From Halpernia frigidisoli (GTDB lineage Bacteria; Bacteroidota; Bacteroidia; Flavobacteriales; Weeksellaceae), in the NCBI RefSeq assembly GCF_900113805.1, contig NZ_FOQT01000002.1, forward strand, positions 372,001 to 436,000: a DNA stretch of 64,000 bases. Direction: 5' to 3'. Made by a program: the position numbers and the translations under genes. Shown here in pieces: positions 23,457 to 33,461 of this stretch. The notes under the pieces were generated by a model that worked only from the letters and a program-made list of their open reading frames with translations, was not told the DNA's origin and searched no databases. Position 1 is the first letter of the stretch, and every line of letters starts with the position of its first letter.

Positions 23457-24542
23457 CTATTGAAATTCTTCAAAAGGGATTTTTAACTGAACAGAAATTT
23501 GCTTTTTTTCTTCTGTATTTAAATTTGAAAATGACAAACCCAAAAGCCGGATCGCTTTATTATAAGGTCTTGCCTGCCAAAGTTGAAGTGCCGTTTGATA
23601 AAATTCTTTTGAAGAACTGTAAAAATCTTCTTGAGTTTTGCTTCTTGTATATTGCGAAAAATCTTTGTATTTAATTTTTAAGGTTAAAGATTTACCTAAA
23701 ATATTTTTCTTTTCAAGTCGCTCTTCGAGTTCCAAACTTAAAGCTTCCAGACGTTCTTTTATCTGAAGATCATCACTAAGATCTTCGGAAAATGTTCTTT
23801 CCACCGCGACGCTTTTCTGAATTCTATTGGCTTTTACTTCACCATTATGAATGCCGCGAACGACATTGTAATAATATCCGCCGGATTTCCCAAATAAACT
23901 GATCAATTCTTCTAAACTTTTTCGCTTCAGATCTGCACCATTAAAGATATGCATCGTATGCATTTTATTCGCGGTGACTTTTCCAATGCCGTAAAATTTT
24001 TCGATTTTAAGATTTTCTAAAAATTCAGAAATTTTTGATGGGTGAATTGTTTTTTGTCCGTTTGGCTTGTTAATATCCGAAGCGACTTTTGCTAAAAATT
24101 TATTAACGGAAATTCCTGCCGAAGCTGTTAAACCAACCTCATCAAAAATCCTTTTTCTAATTTCGCGCGCCAAATCATTTGCAGAATCTATGTTCTTTTT
24201 ATTTTCCGTCACGTCCAGATAAGCTTCATCCAAAGACAAAGGTTCTACCAAATCTGTATAATCAAAAAATATTGTTCGTATCTGTTGAGAGATTTCTTTG
24301 TAACGCGAAAAACGTGGTTTTACAAAAATAAGTTGCGGACATTTTTCTTTCGCAATTTTACTTGGCATCGCAGAACGAACGCCAAATTTTCTTGCTTCAT
24401 AACTTGCTGCAGCAACAACTCCTCGTTCGCCACCGCCAACTGCCAAAGGTTTTCCGCGAAGTTCAGGAAAATCCATCTGCTCCACGGAAGCATAAAATGC
24501 ATCCATATCAACGTGAATTATTTTGCGCTGTGGAAGTTCCAT
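23457..24542 (-). CDS. dinB: DNA polymerase IV (Y family)
   Basis: A 361-residue translesion polymerase that copies damaged DNA at low fidelity. Catalytic acids lie in HVDMDAFYASVEQ (residues 10-22) and LSLDEAYLDVTENK (about 102-115). The steric-gate/nucleotide segment GGGERGVVAAASYEARKFGV and the SAGISVNKFLAK and FYGIGKVTANK helix-hairpin-helix blocks follow. The little-finger domain carries the SVAVERTFSEDL motif. The C-terminus ends in LKIPFEEFQ without an evident canonical QLxLF beta-clamp motif. It is a short single-gene unit just after lpxK on the same strand, but a terminator separates them. Confidence 0.95.
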   Translation of the reverse strand: MELPQRKIIHVDMDAFYASVEQMDFPELRGKPLAVGGGERGVVAAASYEARKFGVRSAMPSKIAKEKCPQLIFVKPRFSRYKEISQQIRTIFFDYTDLVEPLSLDEAYLDVTENKKNIDSANDLAREIRKRIFDEVGLTASAGISVNKFLAKVASDINKPNGQKTIHPSKISEFLENLKIEKFYGIGKVTANKMHTMHIFNGADLKRKSLEELISLFGKSGGYYYNVVRGIHNGEVKANRIQKSVAVERTFSEDLSDDLQIKERLEALSLELEERLEKKNILGKSLTLKIKYKDFSQYTRSKTQEDFYSSSKEFYQTALQLWQARPYNKAIRLLGLSFSNLNTEEKKQISVQLKIPFEEFQ

Positions 24543-24574
24543 TTAACTAAGAAATTATTTTAACAAAGATAAAA

Positions 24575-24611
24575 ACAAAAAATCCGTATGAAGACAACTT
24601 CAATACGGACT
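24575..24611 (-). terminator. Terminator of lpxK
   Basis: TCCGTATGAAG (24583-24593) pairs with the arm at 24598-24609 apart from one bulge, with loop ACAA, and on the minus strand runs into six T residues. It separates lpxK from dinB. Confidence 0.8.
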
Positions 24612-24640
24612 TTAATTTTAAATGATAGAATTTAATCTAT

Positions 24641-25666
24641 CTAATTCTTTTTTACGTAATCTAAAATCGTTCTATCAAAATTTTCTTTGTCCTGAATATT
24701 GACATTTATTGGCCAATAGTATAGTTTATTGCGCAGATAATCAAAAGTTTTTAGGCGGACATAATCTTTTTCCGTCGTTAAAATTAATTTATATTCACCC
24801 AGTTTTTTATATTCTTCGCCAATTTTTTTCACCTCTTCTTCCGTAAAATTATGATGATCGGGATATTTTAAATGCTTCACTTTAGAACTAAATTTAGCTA
24901 AATGTTTAAGCAGCAAAGTCGGATTTGCAATACCTGTGATCAATAAGATGTCGTAATAATTAAGATTATTATCCGGCAAAAATTTATCTAAACCATAAAC
25001 ATTTTCATCATAATTAATAGATGAAAAAAATACCTTTTGATAATGTTGAGGCTTAATTCTGCTTATAAAATACTGCTTTTTTTCTTCTGTTAATTCTTCG
25101 GGACATTTTGTTACGACAATTAAATCTGCCCGTTTTTTTCCGCTTCTGCTTTCTCGCAAATCACCTGCTGGAAGGATAAAATCTTTAAAAAATGGATCAT
25201 TATAATCGGTCAAAAGTATATTAAAACCGGGTTTTATAGCGCGGTGTTGGAAAGAATCATCTAACACCAAAACCTCTAAACCCATATCTGCAATCAGTTT
25301 TTTCGCACCGGGAACGCGGTCTTCTGACAAACCGATGACAAATCGATTTTTAAAACGTTCAAAAAGCTGCATTGCCTCATCGCCAACCATCTTGTAATTA
25401 CTGTCATAATTAACAATGCCATAGCCTTTCGTAATTCTTCCATATCCGCGGGAAAGCACGCCTGCTCGGTAACTTTTTGATAATAATTCTGCTAAATACA
25501 TCACCATTGGCGACTTCCCTGTTCCTCCAACAGATAAATTTCCCACGCCAATAATGGGTGTGTGAAATGTTGTTGATTTAGAGATTCCCAGGTCGTAGAA
25601 GCGATTTCGGAGCGATGTCGCTAAATGATAACCTAAAGAAAAAGGGTAGAGATACCATCTTTTCAT
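24641..25666 (-). CDS. lpxK: Tetraacyldisaccharide 4'-kinase
   Basis: LpxK phosphorylates the 4' position of the lipid A disaccharide at the inner face of the inner membrane, the sixth step of the Raetz pathway. The 341-residue protein has the family P-loop GVGNLSVGGTGKSPMV (about residues 41-56), preceded by an amphipathic N-terminal helix (WYLYPFSLGYHLATSLRN) that anchors LpxK to the membrane. The LSRGYGR and VLDDSFQHRAI motifs supply catalytic and Walker B-like acids, and TTEKDYVRL near the end is also conserved. It stands alone between repeat B and its terminator; other lpx genes are not in the window. Confidence 0.93.
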   Translation of the reverse strand: MKRWYLYPFSLGYHLATSLRNRFYDLGISKSTTFHTPIIGVGNLSVGGTGKSPMVMYLAELLSKSYRAGVLSRGYGRITKGYGIVNYDSNYKMVGDEAMQLFERFKNRFVIGLSEDRVPGAKKLIADMGLEVLVLDDSFQHRAIKPGFNILLTDYNDPFFKDFILPAGDLRESRSGKKRADLIVVTKCPEELTEEKKQYFISRIKPQHYQKVFFSSINYDENVYGLDKFLPDNNLNYYDILLITGIANPTLLLKHLAKFSSKVKHLKYPDHHNFTEEEVKKIGEEYKKLGEYKLILTTEKDYVRLKTFDYLRNKLYYWPINVNIQDKENFDRTILDYVKKN

Positions 25667-25786
25667 ATAATTCCGATCATAAAGTGTTGATAATTGGCAT
25701 CTAATTTCCGGTTAAATACCAAGTGGCGAAATTACTGAAATTTTATGGGTGAGAAAACTGATAACCTCAATTTTTATAATTTTTTG

Positions 25787-25912
25787 GGCGCCTTTTCACC
25801 TTTTTGAATGTGTATATTTTATTTTATTTTGGCGCACATTTCCGCGCTCCGTTCCCGCTTTTTTACATTTCACTTCGTTCATATAAAAAGAGCTCCACTC
25901 AGCTCGGGGCGC
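25787..25912 (-). repeat. Structured intergenic repeat, copy B
   Basis: Same layout and orientation as copy A. The closing stem is GCGCC (25788-25792) with GGCGC (25908-25912), where A has GCAGC/GCTGC. The inner stem is AATGTG (25807-25812) with CACATT (25835-25840). The middle stem pairs the A-rich and T-rich runs near 25858-25889. Stem bases changed in pairs between A and B, which supports a selected fold. It occupies most of the gap between lpxK and the VF530 gene. Confidence 0.7.
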
Positions 25913-25939
25913 AATTTCTAGCGCTTATAACTATTTTGC

Positions 25940-26179
25940 TTAGTTGAGATTTTTCTTTTTCTGCCGAAGAACATACAAATAAAGACTTTCCACTTTTGCG
26001 CGTGCCCAATCGGTTTTCCTCAAAAATTTTAAGGAAGAATTAATGCTTGGTTTGTCTGTAAAACATCTGATATTAATTTGTTTTCCTAAATCTTCAAAGC
26101 CGTTGTAATAATCAACCAGTTCTTCAAGAATAGCATCCAAACGTTTTCCATGCAAAGGGTCTTTTGATTTTTGTTCCAT
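25940..26179 (-). CDS. VF530-family (DUF2132) small DNA-binding protein
   Basis: A 79-residue basic cytoplasmic protein of the VF530 family, first described structurally from Vibrio fischeri and suggested to bind DNA. The family pattern is nearly complete: DPLHGKRLDAILEELVDYYN near the start, the INIRCFTDKPSINSSLKFLR block in the middle and the WARAKVESLYLYVL helix at the end. The length matches the family. It lies alone between repeat B and the terminator of the large T9SS substrate. Its cellular role is not established; nothing nearby points to one. Confidence 0.9.
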   Translation of the reverse strand: MEQKSKDPLHGKRLDAILEELVDYYNGFEDLGKQINIRCFTDKPSINSSLKFLRKTDWARAKVESLYLYVLRQKKKNLN

Positions 26180-26296
26180 TAAGTAAAATTACAGTTTTAT
26201 TTTAATGAGAGTCTGAGAATTTTAAATTGCAAACCCTCTTTTCTTTTAAGTACTACAAGCATGAAGAATTCCATATAATTAAAAGCTAATATTAAA

Positions 26297-26322
26297 AAAG
26301 AGCACTTTTGCAAGTGCTCTTT
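26297..26322 (-). terminator. Terminator of the large T9SS substrate gene
   Basis: An 11-bp perfect stem AAAGAGCACTT/AAGTGCTCTTT with loop TTGC, followed by six T residues on the minus strand. Confidence 0.88.
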
Positions 26323-26344
26323 ATAAAAAATGATGTTTATTTTA

Positions 26345-29300
26345 TTATTTTCTGATCTTTAATAAAGTCTGCGTACCGTTTTGCAATGTAACTTTAATTA
26401 AATAAACGCCAATGTTAAGTCTTTCCGCAGGGATAGAAACTGAGTCAGAATTGGATTGATTTTTCAGAAGAGTTCTTCCTGTTGCTTCAATCACTTCAAC
26501 AGTGGTGATTTTCGCAGAAGATGATCTTACAGTAAAGTTTTGACCTTCTCTGTAAATTGATACTCCTTGTTTAGAAGTAGTATCGCTCACTGCTAAGGTA
26601 GTTATTTTACCGTCAAATTCTGAAGCACCGATATCTGTTGCAGTGCCACCGTTAGTTGGATTAAAGAAAGGTCTGGCAATCCCAAAATAATCATCTGTGA
26701 TAGTTGAAATTGACTGTGCACCAGATTCTGCTAAAGAAACTGTTCCTGCAGCAATCTTTAAAAAGTTAGGATCTGGACCAACTATACTTTGGAATGTCGT
26801 GTTTTCTGTTTGTGATACTGCATCCCGTGTTGAAACTCTAGATTTAAAAGCAGCTAAAGTCTGGTCATTATTGGTACCATCAGAATAGATAATATTCCCA
26901 GCAGCAGACGTCCCAGCATAATAAAGGTTATTATTAGAACTGGCTGCATAATTATTTAGGTTAGTAGCAGCACTTCTTCTGAATGAAGCAGCTGTCCCCG
27001 TACCTGCAGGCGTACTGTTATTTATAAAAATATTATTTCTTGAATCTAAACTTGCGGATGTTGCAGTTGTACTAAATGTATGATACAAAGCAGATGTACC
27101 AAAGTTAGTACCTGTAGAAACCGCATCTAAATAAACAGAGTTATAGTAAAGCTTAATGGTAGATAGAGCAGTAGTTCCGGTGAAAGAAATACCACGTACT
27201 ACATCTGTACCGTTACCAGCCGGTGCTGAAAGTTTACCAATAACATTATTGTAAATATTAAAAGTTAAAGGTATTCCTGTGGCCGAAATCCCAGATACGC
27301 TGTTTGCAGCAGTTGCAGCACCAGTTGCACTAATGTTAACAATTTTATTTTTAAATACATTTTGACCATTACTTGCACCAAATAGAATACCTGTTGCAGA
27401 AATTGCAGATGTCAATAAGTTAGATACCGTATTTCCACTTAAAGATTGAGTACCACCATTACTTGCGCCAATAGAGATTCCTGTTAAAGTTCCCTGAGAG
27501 CTAATTGCATCAATAACATTATTTGCAATTATAGTATTATTAGCACCGAAATTTGAAGTTATAGCAAGAACTGCACTTATTCCACCATTCCAGTTTGTAA
27601 ATGTATTTCCGGAAATGTTTTTAGCAGGCGAATTAGTTCCAGAAGCACCTTCTGTATTATTCCAGCCATTCATTGCAGTTGCACCAGTAAATGTAATATT
27701 AGAGAAATTATTACCAGTCTGGTTCATTATAGATCCAGATACAGATGAAGCCGCTGCGCTATACAAAGATATTGTACCACCCGCAGCCGTTTTGTTAAAA
27801 CCAGTAACAATGCTATTGTTATTAACATTTTCTACGCCTGTTGCTGTCATATTCCCCCCAGTTGTACCTCTAACAATAAATCCTACGCTGCCAGTAGAAT
27901 TGATATTTAAATTCGTGAATGTATTATTTAAAATATTATCTGTTGTGGCAGATGCGTGCGTAAACTGAATATAATTTTGAGAAGCACTAGATGTAGTATT
28001 ATAAACAATTCCACGGATATCATTATTCTGAATACTTAAAGAAGCCGCCGGTAAAAGACCTTGTGCCAGAACACCAAATAAGGTTCCGGAATTTGCTGCG
28101 CTAGCCGTTAACAATCCTCCATCAGTATTCCCTAGCTGGTTATTGTTTATATTTACTGCTGTAGTTACGGCACCTGTTGAAAGAATTGACTGCATCTGAC
28201 CAGAGGTTGAAGTTGTAGCAAAACCCCTTAAAATATTATTGTTAATATTAGATGTTGCTACTGCTCCACTATTAATAATCCCAAGCATTATCGCACCAGT
28301 TGCAGCTGGTGAAGTAATGGAATTATTTAAGATTGAATTGCCTGTTAAATTTGCTGTACCTGCTGCACCACTATTAGACAAACACGTAATGCCGCCTATA
28401 GTCGAAGTTGTCGCGTTAATTGAATTATTCTGAACAATATTTCCTGTTAAATTAATTATTCCAGGAACAGAAGAATTGCTGATTCCTGATATTCCAACGG
28501 TTGTTGACACGGCACCGCTAATTGTAGAATTTTGTACAATATTATTATTAATATTTAATGTTGCAGTTGCCAATAGAGGCGTTAATCCCTGGCTGCTGAC
28601 ACAAACAATAGTACCAACCGTAGCAGTCGTTGGCGTATTTGCAACGCTTACGGTATTATTATTTACATTAGATGTGAAAGTACCTGCTGGCTGACCACCA
28701 TTGTAAAATTTTAAAATTCCAAATATCGTTACCGGACTTGTTAATGATGCACTCGTAACAGTATTATAAGAGAAATTTTCACCCATTTGGTTAGTATCAT
28801 AAATTCCTAATGAGTTGGTTACTATTGCAACGTATGCAGAAAAAGTTGAGTTTCCGCCCCAATTGGTAAGTGTGTTACCTGTTCCTGCGGATGTTCCCCC
28901 AATATCATTGCCCGTATCCATAAATGCAGCAGTAAGAGATCCGATAAAAGATAATCCGACGTTTACATTGCTAATTGCGTTGGTATAAAATTTATTATTG
29001 CTGTTTGCACCTGTCGCGCTTGTAATATTTGCCAGAGTAACAGCATCTGTCGAAGAATGTAAAACATTACTGTAAATACCAAATGAATTTCGATAAAGTC
29101 TGTTTAAGGAAATCGTACAGTTTTGTACAGTGTTATTTTGCGCACCGTCTGTAGTAGAGGCAGTAAGAAGAGCTACCCCAAATTCTGTCATATTATTGGT
29201 TGCTGCATCAACAAGAACTGTATTCGCAGCATTTTCCTGCAAGGTCAAACCATCAAGCGTAATGTAATCTCCTCCAACAATTTTAAAAACCGCATCAGTG

Positions 29301-29608
29301 ATCGTACTAACAACCTGCATATCAGAAGCTGTGAATGTTGGGTTTGCACCGATACCTGATTTTACAAATTTGATAGGGTTCGCGGCTGTTCCTGTTGCTG
29401 TAATTGTAAATCCACCGGAAGGTGCAATCTCGGTATAATCTGCTGGTATGTTAAAAGTAACACCTCCTGCACCAACGCCATTGGTGTTAAGATCATTGAT
29501 CGCTGCGGCCAAACTTGCGTAATCTGCGCCAACTGTTTTACTTCCCGTTACTTGCGCACTTATAAACGCAGACGAAATGCAAAAAATAGAAAATAATGTT
29601 TTTTTCAT
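26345..29608 (-). CDS. Large secreted beta-helix protein with T9SS type A sorting domain
   Basis: A 1087-residue surface or secreted protein. A signal peptide (MKKTLFSIFCISSAFISAQ) is followed by a conserved secreted-protein opening (SKTVGADYASLAAAINDLN) of the type found in right-handed beta-helix proteins. Residues about 90-900 consist of degenerate N-rich solenoid turns with repeats such as NNNIVQNSTISG, NLTGNSILNNSI and SGNTFTNWNGG, each ending in N-N-x-hydrophobic ladders. The last 80 residues form the type A C-terminal domain (SVSIPAERLNIGVYLIKV ... TLLKIRK), which directs export through T9SS. It is a single-gene unit with its own promoter box and terminator. A carbohydrate-binding or adhesive role is plausible, but no active site can be named. 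Confidence 0.85.
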   Translation of the reverse strand: MKKTLFSIFCISSAFISAQVTGSKTVGADYASLAAAINDLNTNGVGAGGVTFNIPADYTEIAPSGGFTITATGTAANPIKFVKSGIGANPTFTASDMQVVSTITDAVFKIVGGDYITLDGLTLQENAANTVLVDAATNNMTEFGVALLTASTTDGAQNNTVQNCTISLNRLYRNSFGIYSNVLHSSTDAVTLANITSATGANSNNKFYTNAISNVNVGLSFIGSLTAAFMDTGNDIGGTSAGTGNTLTNWGGNSTFSAYVAIVTNSLGIYDTNQMGENFSYNTVTSASLTSPVTIFGILKFYNGGQPAGTFTSNVNNNTVSVANTPTTATVGTIVCVSSQGLTPLLATATLNINNNIVQNSTISGAVSTTVGISGISNSSVPGIINLTGNIVQNNSINATTSTIGGITCLSNSGAAGTANLTGNSILNNSITSPAATGAIMLGIINSGAVATSNINNNILRGFATTSTSGQMQSILSTGAVTTAVNINNNQLGNTDGGLLTASAANSGTLFGVLAQGLLPAASLSIQNNDIRGIVYNTTSSASQNYIQFTHASATTDNILNNTFTNLNINSTGSVGFIVRGTTGGNMTATGVENVNNNSIVTGFNKTAAGGTISLYSAAASSVSGSIMNQTGNNFSNITFTGATAMNGWNNTEGASGTNSPAKNISGNTFTNWNGGISAVLAITSNFGANNTIIANNVIDAISSQGTLTGISIGASNGGTQSLSGNTVSNLLTSAISATGILFGASNGQNVFKNKIVNISATGAATAANSVSGISATGIPLTFNIYNNVIGKLSAPAGNGTDVVRGISFTGTTALSTIKLYYNSVYLDAVSTGTNFGTSALYHTFSTTATSASLDSRNNIFINNSTPAGTGTAASFRRSAATNLNNYAASSNNNLYYAGTSAAGNIIYSDGTNNDQTLAAFKSRVSTRDAVSQTENTTFQSIVGPDPNFLKIAAGTVSLAESGAQSISTITDDYFGIARPFFNPTNGGTATDIGASEFDGKITTLAVSDTTSKQGVSIYREGQNFTVRSSSAKITTVEVIEATGRTLLKNQSNSDSVSIPAERLNIGVYLIKVTLQNGTQTLLKIRK

Positions 29609-29631
29609 ATAAATTTGTATATTATTAAATG

Positions 29632-29639
29632 CAAATATA
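29632..29639 (-). promoter_or_regulatory. Predicted -7 box for the large T9SS substrate
   Basis: TATATTTG on the minus strand matches TAnnTTTG 24 bp before the start codon. The rest of the 324-bp divergent gap (29609-29932) is very AT-rich; I see no repeat, RNA gene or second clear promoter in it. Confidence 0.5.
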
Positions 29640-29932
29640 ATTTTTTAATTGATAATTTAACTTATATTATAAAAAAATAAATTTTATTTATAAATTTTAA
29701 CATTTATATGCCATATTAATAATTGGATTTTTTGGATGAAAAGATGGTGCTTTCGAAGATTTTAATTTGCAATGATGTAATTATTGTTAGTAAAAAAACT
29801 ACTAAAATTTTTGGAATTAAATTTTAAATAACTTCAAACTTTCTATTTTCATTAAAACTCTATTTATCCGCGACAAAAAAATTTAGTGATTTGACCTATT
29901 TTTTCTTTATTAAAGAACAGTAATTTTACAAG

Positions 29933-30838
29933 ATGAAACTTCCTTTGATTTCAGTTCCGATTGTTGAAATTCCTTTAGAAAAAACTGTGCGTTTGTTTTT
30001 AAAAAGGGAAGATTTGGTTCATCCTGAAATTTCGGGCAATAAGTACTGGAAATTGTTTAATAATGTTAATCAATATTTAGAAAAACTAGCTCCTGAAAAA
30101 AAGATAATTACTTTTGGTGGCGCTTATTCCAATCATATTTTTACGATTTCTGCGGTAGGGAAAATTTATAAAATTTCGACTTTGGGAATCATTCGCGGTG
30201 AAGAATTAAGGGAAAAATGGAAGGATAATTTTACTTTAAAAAAAGCCAGCGACAATGGAATGAAATTTTGCTTTGTTTCCCGCGCAGATTATCGGGATAA
30301 AGAAAATTTAACTAAAAAATTACAAGAAGAATTTCCGGATGCTTTAATAATTCCCGAAGGTGGTTCTAATGAACTGGCTGTGGAAGGAATACAACACATG
30401 CTCACAAACGATACAAAAGAATTTGATTATCTTTGCAGCGCAGTTGGAACGGGCGGAACTTTAGCGGGAATTTCCAGATCTGCAGCGGAAAAACAGAAGG
30501 TTTTGGGTTTTAAAGTGGTTGAAGATTCATCATTGGAAAATCAGATTTTCAAATGGTCTGGAAAAAAGAATTTTGAATTGATTTCAGCGGGTTTTGGCTC
30601 TTATGGCAAAATAACGGATGAAAACATTCGTTTTATAAATGATTTTAATGACAAATTTGGAATTCTTCTGGATCCGATTTATACGGGAAAAATGATGCAA
30701 AAATTATTTGAAATGATTGACGACAATTATTTTGAATCTGGAAGTAAAATTTTAGCGTTTCACACAGGCGGATTACAGGGAATAGAAGGCGCAAATGCGA
30801 TGTTAAGAAATAAGAAGAGAGAAGAAATCAGATTTTAG
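29933..30838 (+). CDS. D-cysteine desulfhydrase / ACC deaminase family PLP enzyme
   Basis: A 301-residue fold type II PLP enzyme of the family that contains D-cysteine desulfhydrase (D-cysteine to pyruvate, H2S and ammonia) and 1-aminocyclopropane-1-carboxylate deaminase. The cofactor lysine lies in SGNKYWKL (about residues 35-42). GGAYSNHIFT is the substrate/cofactor Ser-Asn block and AVGTGGTLAG the phosphate-binding glycine loop. The late segment FHTGGLQGIEG is also typical. The two activities cannot be separated by eye; desulfhydrase is the commoner one in bacteria without plant contact. It seems to be a single gene, divergent from the T9SS protein and followed by repeat C. Confidence 0.85.
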   Translation: MKLPLISVPIVEIPLEKTVRLFLKREDLVHPEISGNKYWKLFNNVNQYLEKLAPEKKIITFGGAYSNHIFTISAVGKIYKISTLGIIRGEELREKWKDNFTLKKASDNGMKFCFVSRADYRDKENLTKKLQEEFPDALIIPEGGSNELAVEGIQHMLTNDTKEFDYLCSAVGTGGTLAGISRSAAEKQKVLGFKVVEDSSLENQIFKWSGKKNFELISAGFGSYGKITDENIRFINDFNDKFGILLDPIYTGKMMQKLFEMIDDNYFESGSKILAFHTGGLQGIEGANAMLRNKKREEIRF

Positions 30839-30891
30839 ATTTTAGAACTTACTTTTTAATTATTAGATAATTTTGTATTGCGCTAAAAATT

Positions 30892-30970
30892 GCAGCCCGA
30901 CTTGAACGGAGCTCTTTTTATGACGAGGAACGAGGAATAAAAAAGCGGGAGTGGAAGGCGGAAAAGCTGC
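30892..30970 (+). repeat. Structured intergenic repeat, copy C (short form)
   Basis: Plus-strand counterpart of A and B: GCAGCCCGACTTGAACGGAG, then CTTTTTAT/ATAAAAAAG (30914-30945), then GGGAGTGGAAGGCGG and closing GCTGC. Stem GCAGC (30892-30896) pairs with 30966-30970. The inner AATGT hairpin of A and B is missing, so there are a long and a short version. It lies between the desulfhydrase and glucosaminidase genes. Confidence 0.7.
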
Positions 30971-31027
30971 CCAAATAAAATAAAGAAAAAGATTTCTTTG
31001 CTTGCAATTATAAAAGATAACATATTT

Positions 31028-32077
31028 ATGAGAAGATTATTCCAGTTAATTGGATTTTTGATATTATCAAAATTGGGCGCTCAAGGTTGGGCAACGGAAG
31101 ATCAATATATCCAAAGATTTGCGCCTTACGCCGTAGAAGAAATGGAAAAATATAAAATTCCTGCGAGCATCACTTTGGCGCAGGGACTTTTAGAAACTGG
31201 TGGCGGACAAAGTATTCTTGCGCAACAGGGAAATAATCATTTTGGCATAAAATGCAAGGAAGACTGGACGGGGAAAACCATGAAACATACGGATGACGCG
31301 CCGAATGAATGTTTCCGCGTTTATGATGATCCAAAAGATTCATACGAAGACCATTCAAAATTTTTGGCTTTCCGGAAATATTACGTGAATCTTTTTAAAC
31401 TTGATCAAAAGGATTACAAAGCCTGGGCAAATGGTTTGAAAAAAGCGGGTTACGCGACGAATCCTCGCTACGCAAACATTTTAATCGGAAAAATTGAACG
31501 TTATCATCTAGAAGATTTTGACAATACGGATTCTAAAACGGTTCTTTATGCGGTTTTGAAAAAGTATCCGGAACTTAATAATGATAAAATTTTTATGGCG
31601 AAGTTGGGACAGAATGTTGCAAATTCGAAACCCCAAACGATTGTTGTTCCCTATAAACCAGTTTCTTACGCCAAGCAACAGGAACGTGTAGAGAAAATAA
31701 AAACACGTGCAGAAACTTTAAATTCAATTTTGGTAAAAAATCATCCAAATGGTGGCTTAAAATTTTTGATCGTGCCGGAAGATATTCAGTTGAGTCAGAT
31801 TGCAGATAAATTTGATATCAGCGAAAGTCGTTTAACAAAATGGAATGAACTCACCTCAACAAATCTTTCTAAAAACGATATTTTATTTTTAGAATCGAAA
31901 AATTCCAGCGGAAGTGTAGACACTTACAAAGCAGTTTTGGGCGATAATATGCACAGTATTTCGCAGAAATTTGGTATAAAAGTAAATAAATTATATTCTA
32001 AAAACAGAATGGATGACGGTCAGCAACCAAAAGTTGGACAGTTGATCTATCTGAATAATAAAAAACCAAGAAATTAA
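31028..32077 (+). CDS. Secreted glucosaminidase with LysM domains
   Basis: A 349-residue periplasmic or surface peptidoglycan hydrolase. I start it at ATG 31028, giving a signal peptide [19 protein letters not shown]; the longer frame upstream has no signal and starts within an AT-rich leader. Residues about 25-165 form a glucosaminidase (GH73-type) domain, recognised by [56 protein letters not shown] and [13 protein letters not shown]; the Glu of LLETG is the probable catalytic acid. Two LysM repeats follow (about 240-285 and 295-345, the last ending [10 protein letters not shown]) and bind peptidoglycan. It should cleave glycan strands during growth or separation. Its TAA overlaps the hemL ATG by one base, so the two are translationally coupled. 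Confidence 0.9.
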   Translation: MRRLFQLIGFLILSKLGAQGWATEDQYIQRFAPYAVEEMEKYKIPASITLAQGLLETGGGQSILAQQGNNHFGIKCKEDWTGKTMKHTDDAPNECFRVYDDPKDSYEDHSKFLAFRKYYVNLFKLDQKDYKAWANGLKKAGYATNPRYANILIGKIERYHLEDFDNTDSKTVLYAVLKKYPELNNDKIFMAKLGQNVANSKPQTIVVPYKPVSYAKQQERVEKIKTRAETLNSILVKNHPNGGLKFLIVPEDIQLSQIADKFDISESRLTKWNELTSTNLSKNDILFLESKNSSGSVDTYKAVLGDNMHSISQKFGIKVNKLYSKNRMDDGQQPKVGQLIYLNNKKPRN

Positions 32078-33363
32078 TGTTATACGAAAGAAGCAGTAAA
32101 CTTTTTGACGAAGCTTATAAATATATTCCGGGCGGTGTAAATTCGCCAGTTCGTGCTTTTAAATCCGTGGGTGGAACGCCACTTTTCATGAAAAAGGCGC
32201 AAGGCGCTTATTTGATTGATGCTGATGACCGACAATATATCGATTATATAAACTCGTGGGGACCGGCAATTTTGGGACATACGCATCCTGAAGTTTTAGA
32301 AGCCATTAAGAAACAAGCAGAAAACGGATTTTCCTACGGAACACCTACCGAACTGGAAACGGAAATTGCAAAATTTATTGTAGAAAATGTACCAAATATC
32401 GATCAGATCAGAATGGTTTCTTCGGGCACGGAAGCCTGTATGAGCGCAATCAGATTGGCGCGAGGTTTTACTAAAAGGGAAAAATTTATCAAGTTTGAAG
32501 GTTGTTACCACGGACATTCTGATTCATTTTTAATAAAGGCAGGAAGTGGTTTGGTAACTTTCGGAAATCCTGATTCTGCGGGCGTTACGAAAGGAACTGC
32601 GAAAGATACTTTGGTGGCGGAATACAATAATATCGAGCAGGTTGAAGATATTTTAAAAAATAATATTGGTGAAATTGCGGCGATAATTATAGAACCCGTT
32701 GTTGGAAATATGGGTTGCGTTTTACCTGAAAATAATTTTCTTCATAAATTGAGAACTTTGTGCGACGAATATGGCGCGCTTTTAATTTTTGATGAAGTGA
32801 TGACTGGTTTCAGACTGGCTTTTGGTGGTGCGCAGGAACTTTATAATGTAAAAGCTGATATTGTTACTTACGGGAAAATCATTGGTGGCGGACTTCCAGT
32901 CGGGGCTTTTGCCGCGAGAAATGAAATAATGGATTGTCTTGCACCAAAAGGCGCAGTTTATCAAGCAGGAACTTTAAGTGGAAATCCGTTGGCAATGCGC
33001 GCAGGTTTTGAAACTTTAAAACTTATTAAAAAAGACCATAATTTCTACCAAAAATTAGCTAAAACTACTGAAACTTTAGATTTTGAGATCGGTAAGATTT
33101 TAAATGAAAAAAGCATTCAGCATCGTATAAACCGCAAGGGTTCTATGATGTCGATATTTTTCCATATTTCTTCGGTGTCAAATTTTGGACAAGCAAAAAA
33201 TGCAAACCATGCTTTGTTTAATAATTTCTTTCACCAACTTTTAGAAAAAGGTATTTATTTGCCACCAAGTGGCTATGAAAGCTGGTTTATCTCTAATTCA
33301 ATTAATGAAAATGAAATTGATAAAACTTTGGAAGCGGTGAGGAAATTTGAATTTTTAAACTAA
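32077..33363 (+). CDS. hemL: Glutamate-1-semialdehyde 2,1-aminomutase
   Basis: HemL converts glutamate-1-semialdehyde to 5-aminolevulinate, the precursor of haem and cobalamin. The 428-residue PLP enzyme starts [26 protein letters not shown] (given here by its block [11 protein letters not shown]). It shows the substrate/cofactor blocks [17 protein letters not shown] and YHGHSD, the Asp-carrying FDEVMTGFR and the catalytic Lys267 in [13 protein letters not shown]. Length and spacing are standard. The ATG overlaps the stop of the glucosaminidase gene (TAATG), an unusual operon partner with no obvious functional link. A 50-bp perfect palindrome lies about 100 bp downstream. Confidence 0.95.
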   Translation: MLYERSSKLFDEAYKYIPGGVNSPVRAFKSVGGTPLFMKKAQGAYLIDADDRQYIDYINSWGPAILGHTHPEVLEAIKKQAENGFSYGTPTELETEIAKFIVENVPNIDQIRMVSSGTEACMSAIRLARGFTKREKFIKFEGCYHGHSDSFLIKAGSGLVTFGNPDSAGVTKGTAKDTLVAEYNNIEQVEDILKNNIGEIAAIIIEPVVGNMGCVLPENNFLHKLRTLCDEYGALLIFDEVMTGFRLAFGGAQELYNVKADIVTYGKIIGGGLPVGAFAARNEIMDCLAPKGAVYQAGTLSGNPLAMRAGFETLKLIKKDHNFYQKLAKTTETLDFEIGKILNEKSIQHRINRKGSMMSIFFHISSVSNFGQAKNANHALFNNFFHQLLEKGIYLPPSGYESWFISNSINENEIDKTLEAVRKFEFLN

Positions 33364-33461
33364 TATTTTTTGCTAAAAAAAATAATGGTGAATTTGATTT
33401 TTACCACAAAGTCACAAATAATTTATAATTATTTGAGTTTAAGGACACAAAGTTTTACAAA

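Noticed and set aside
26345-29608. Repetitive DNA as a CRISPR array or microsatellite
   Set aside because: The repeats are degenerate, in frame and explained by beta-helix turns; no constant direct repeats with unique spacers exist anywhere in the window.
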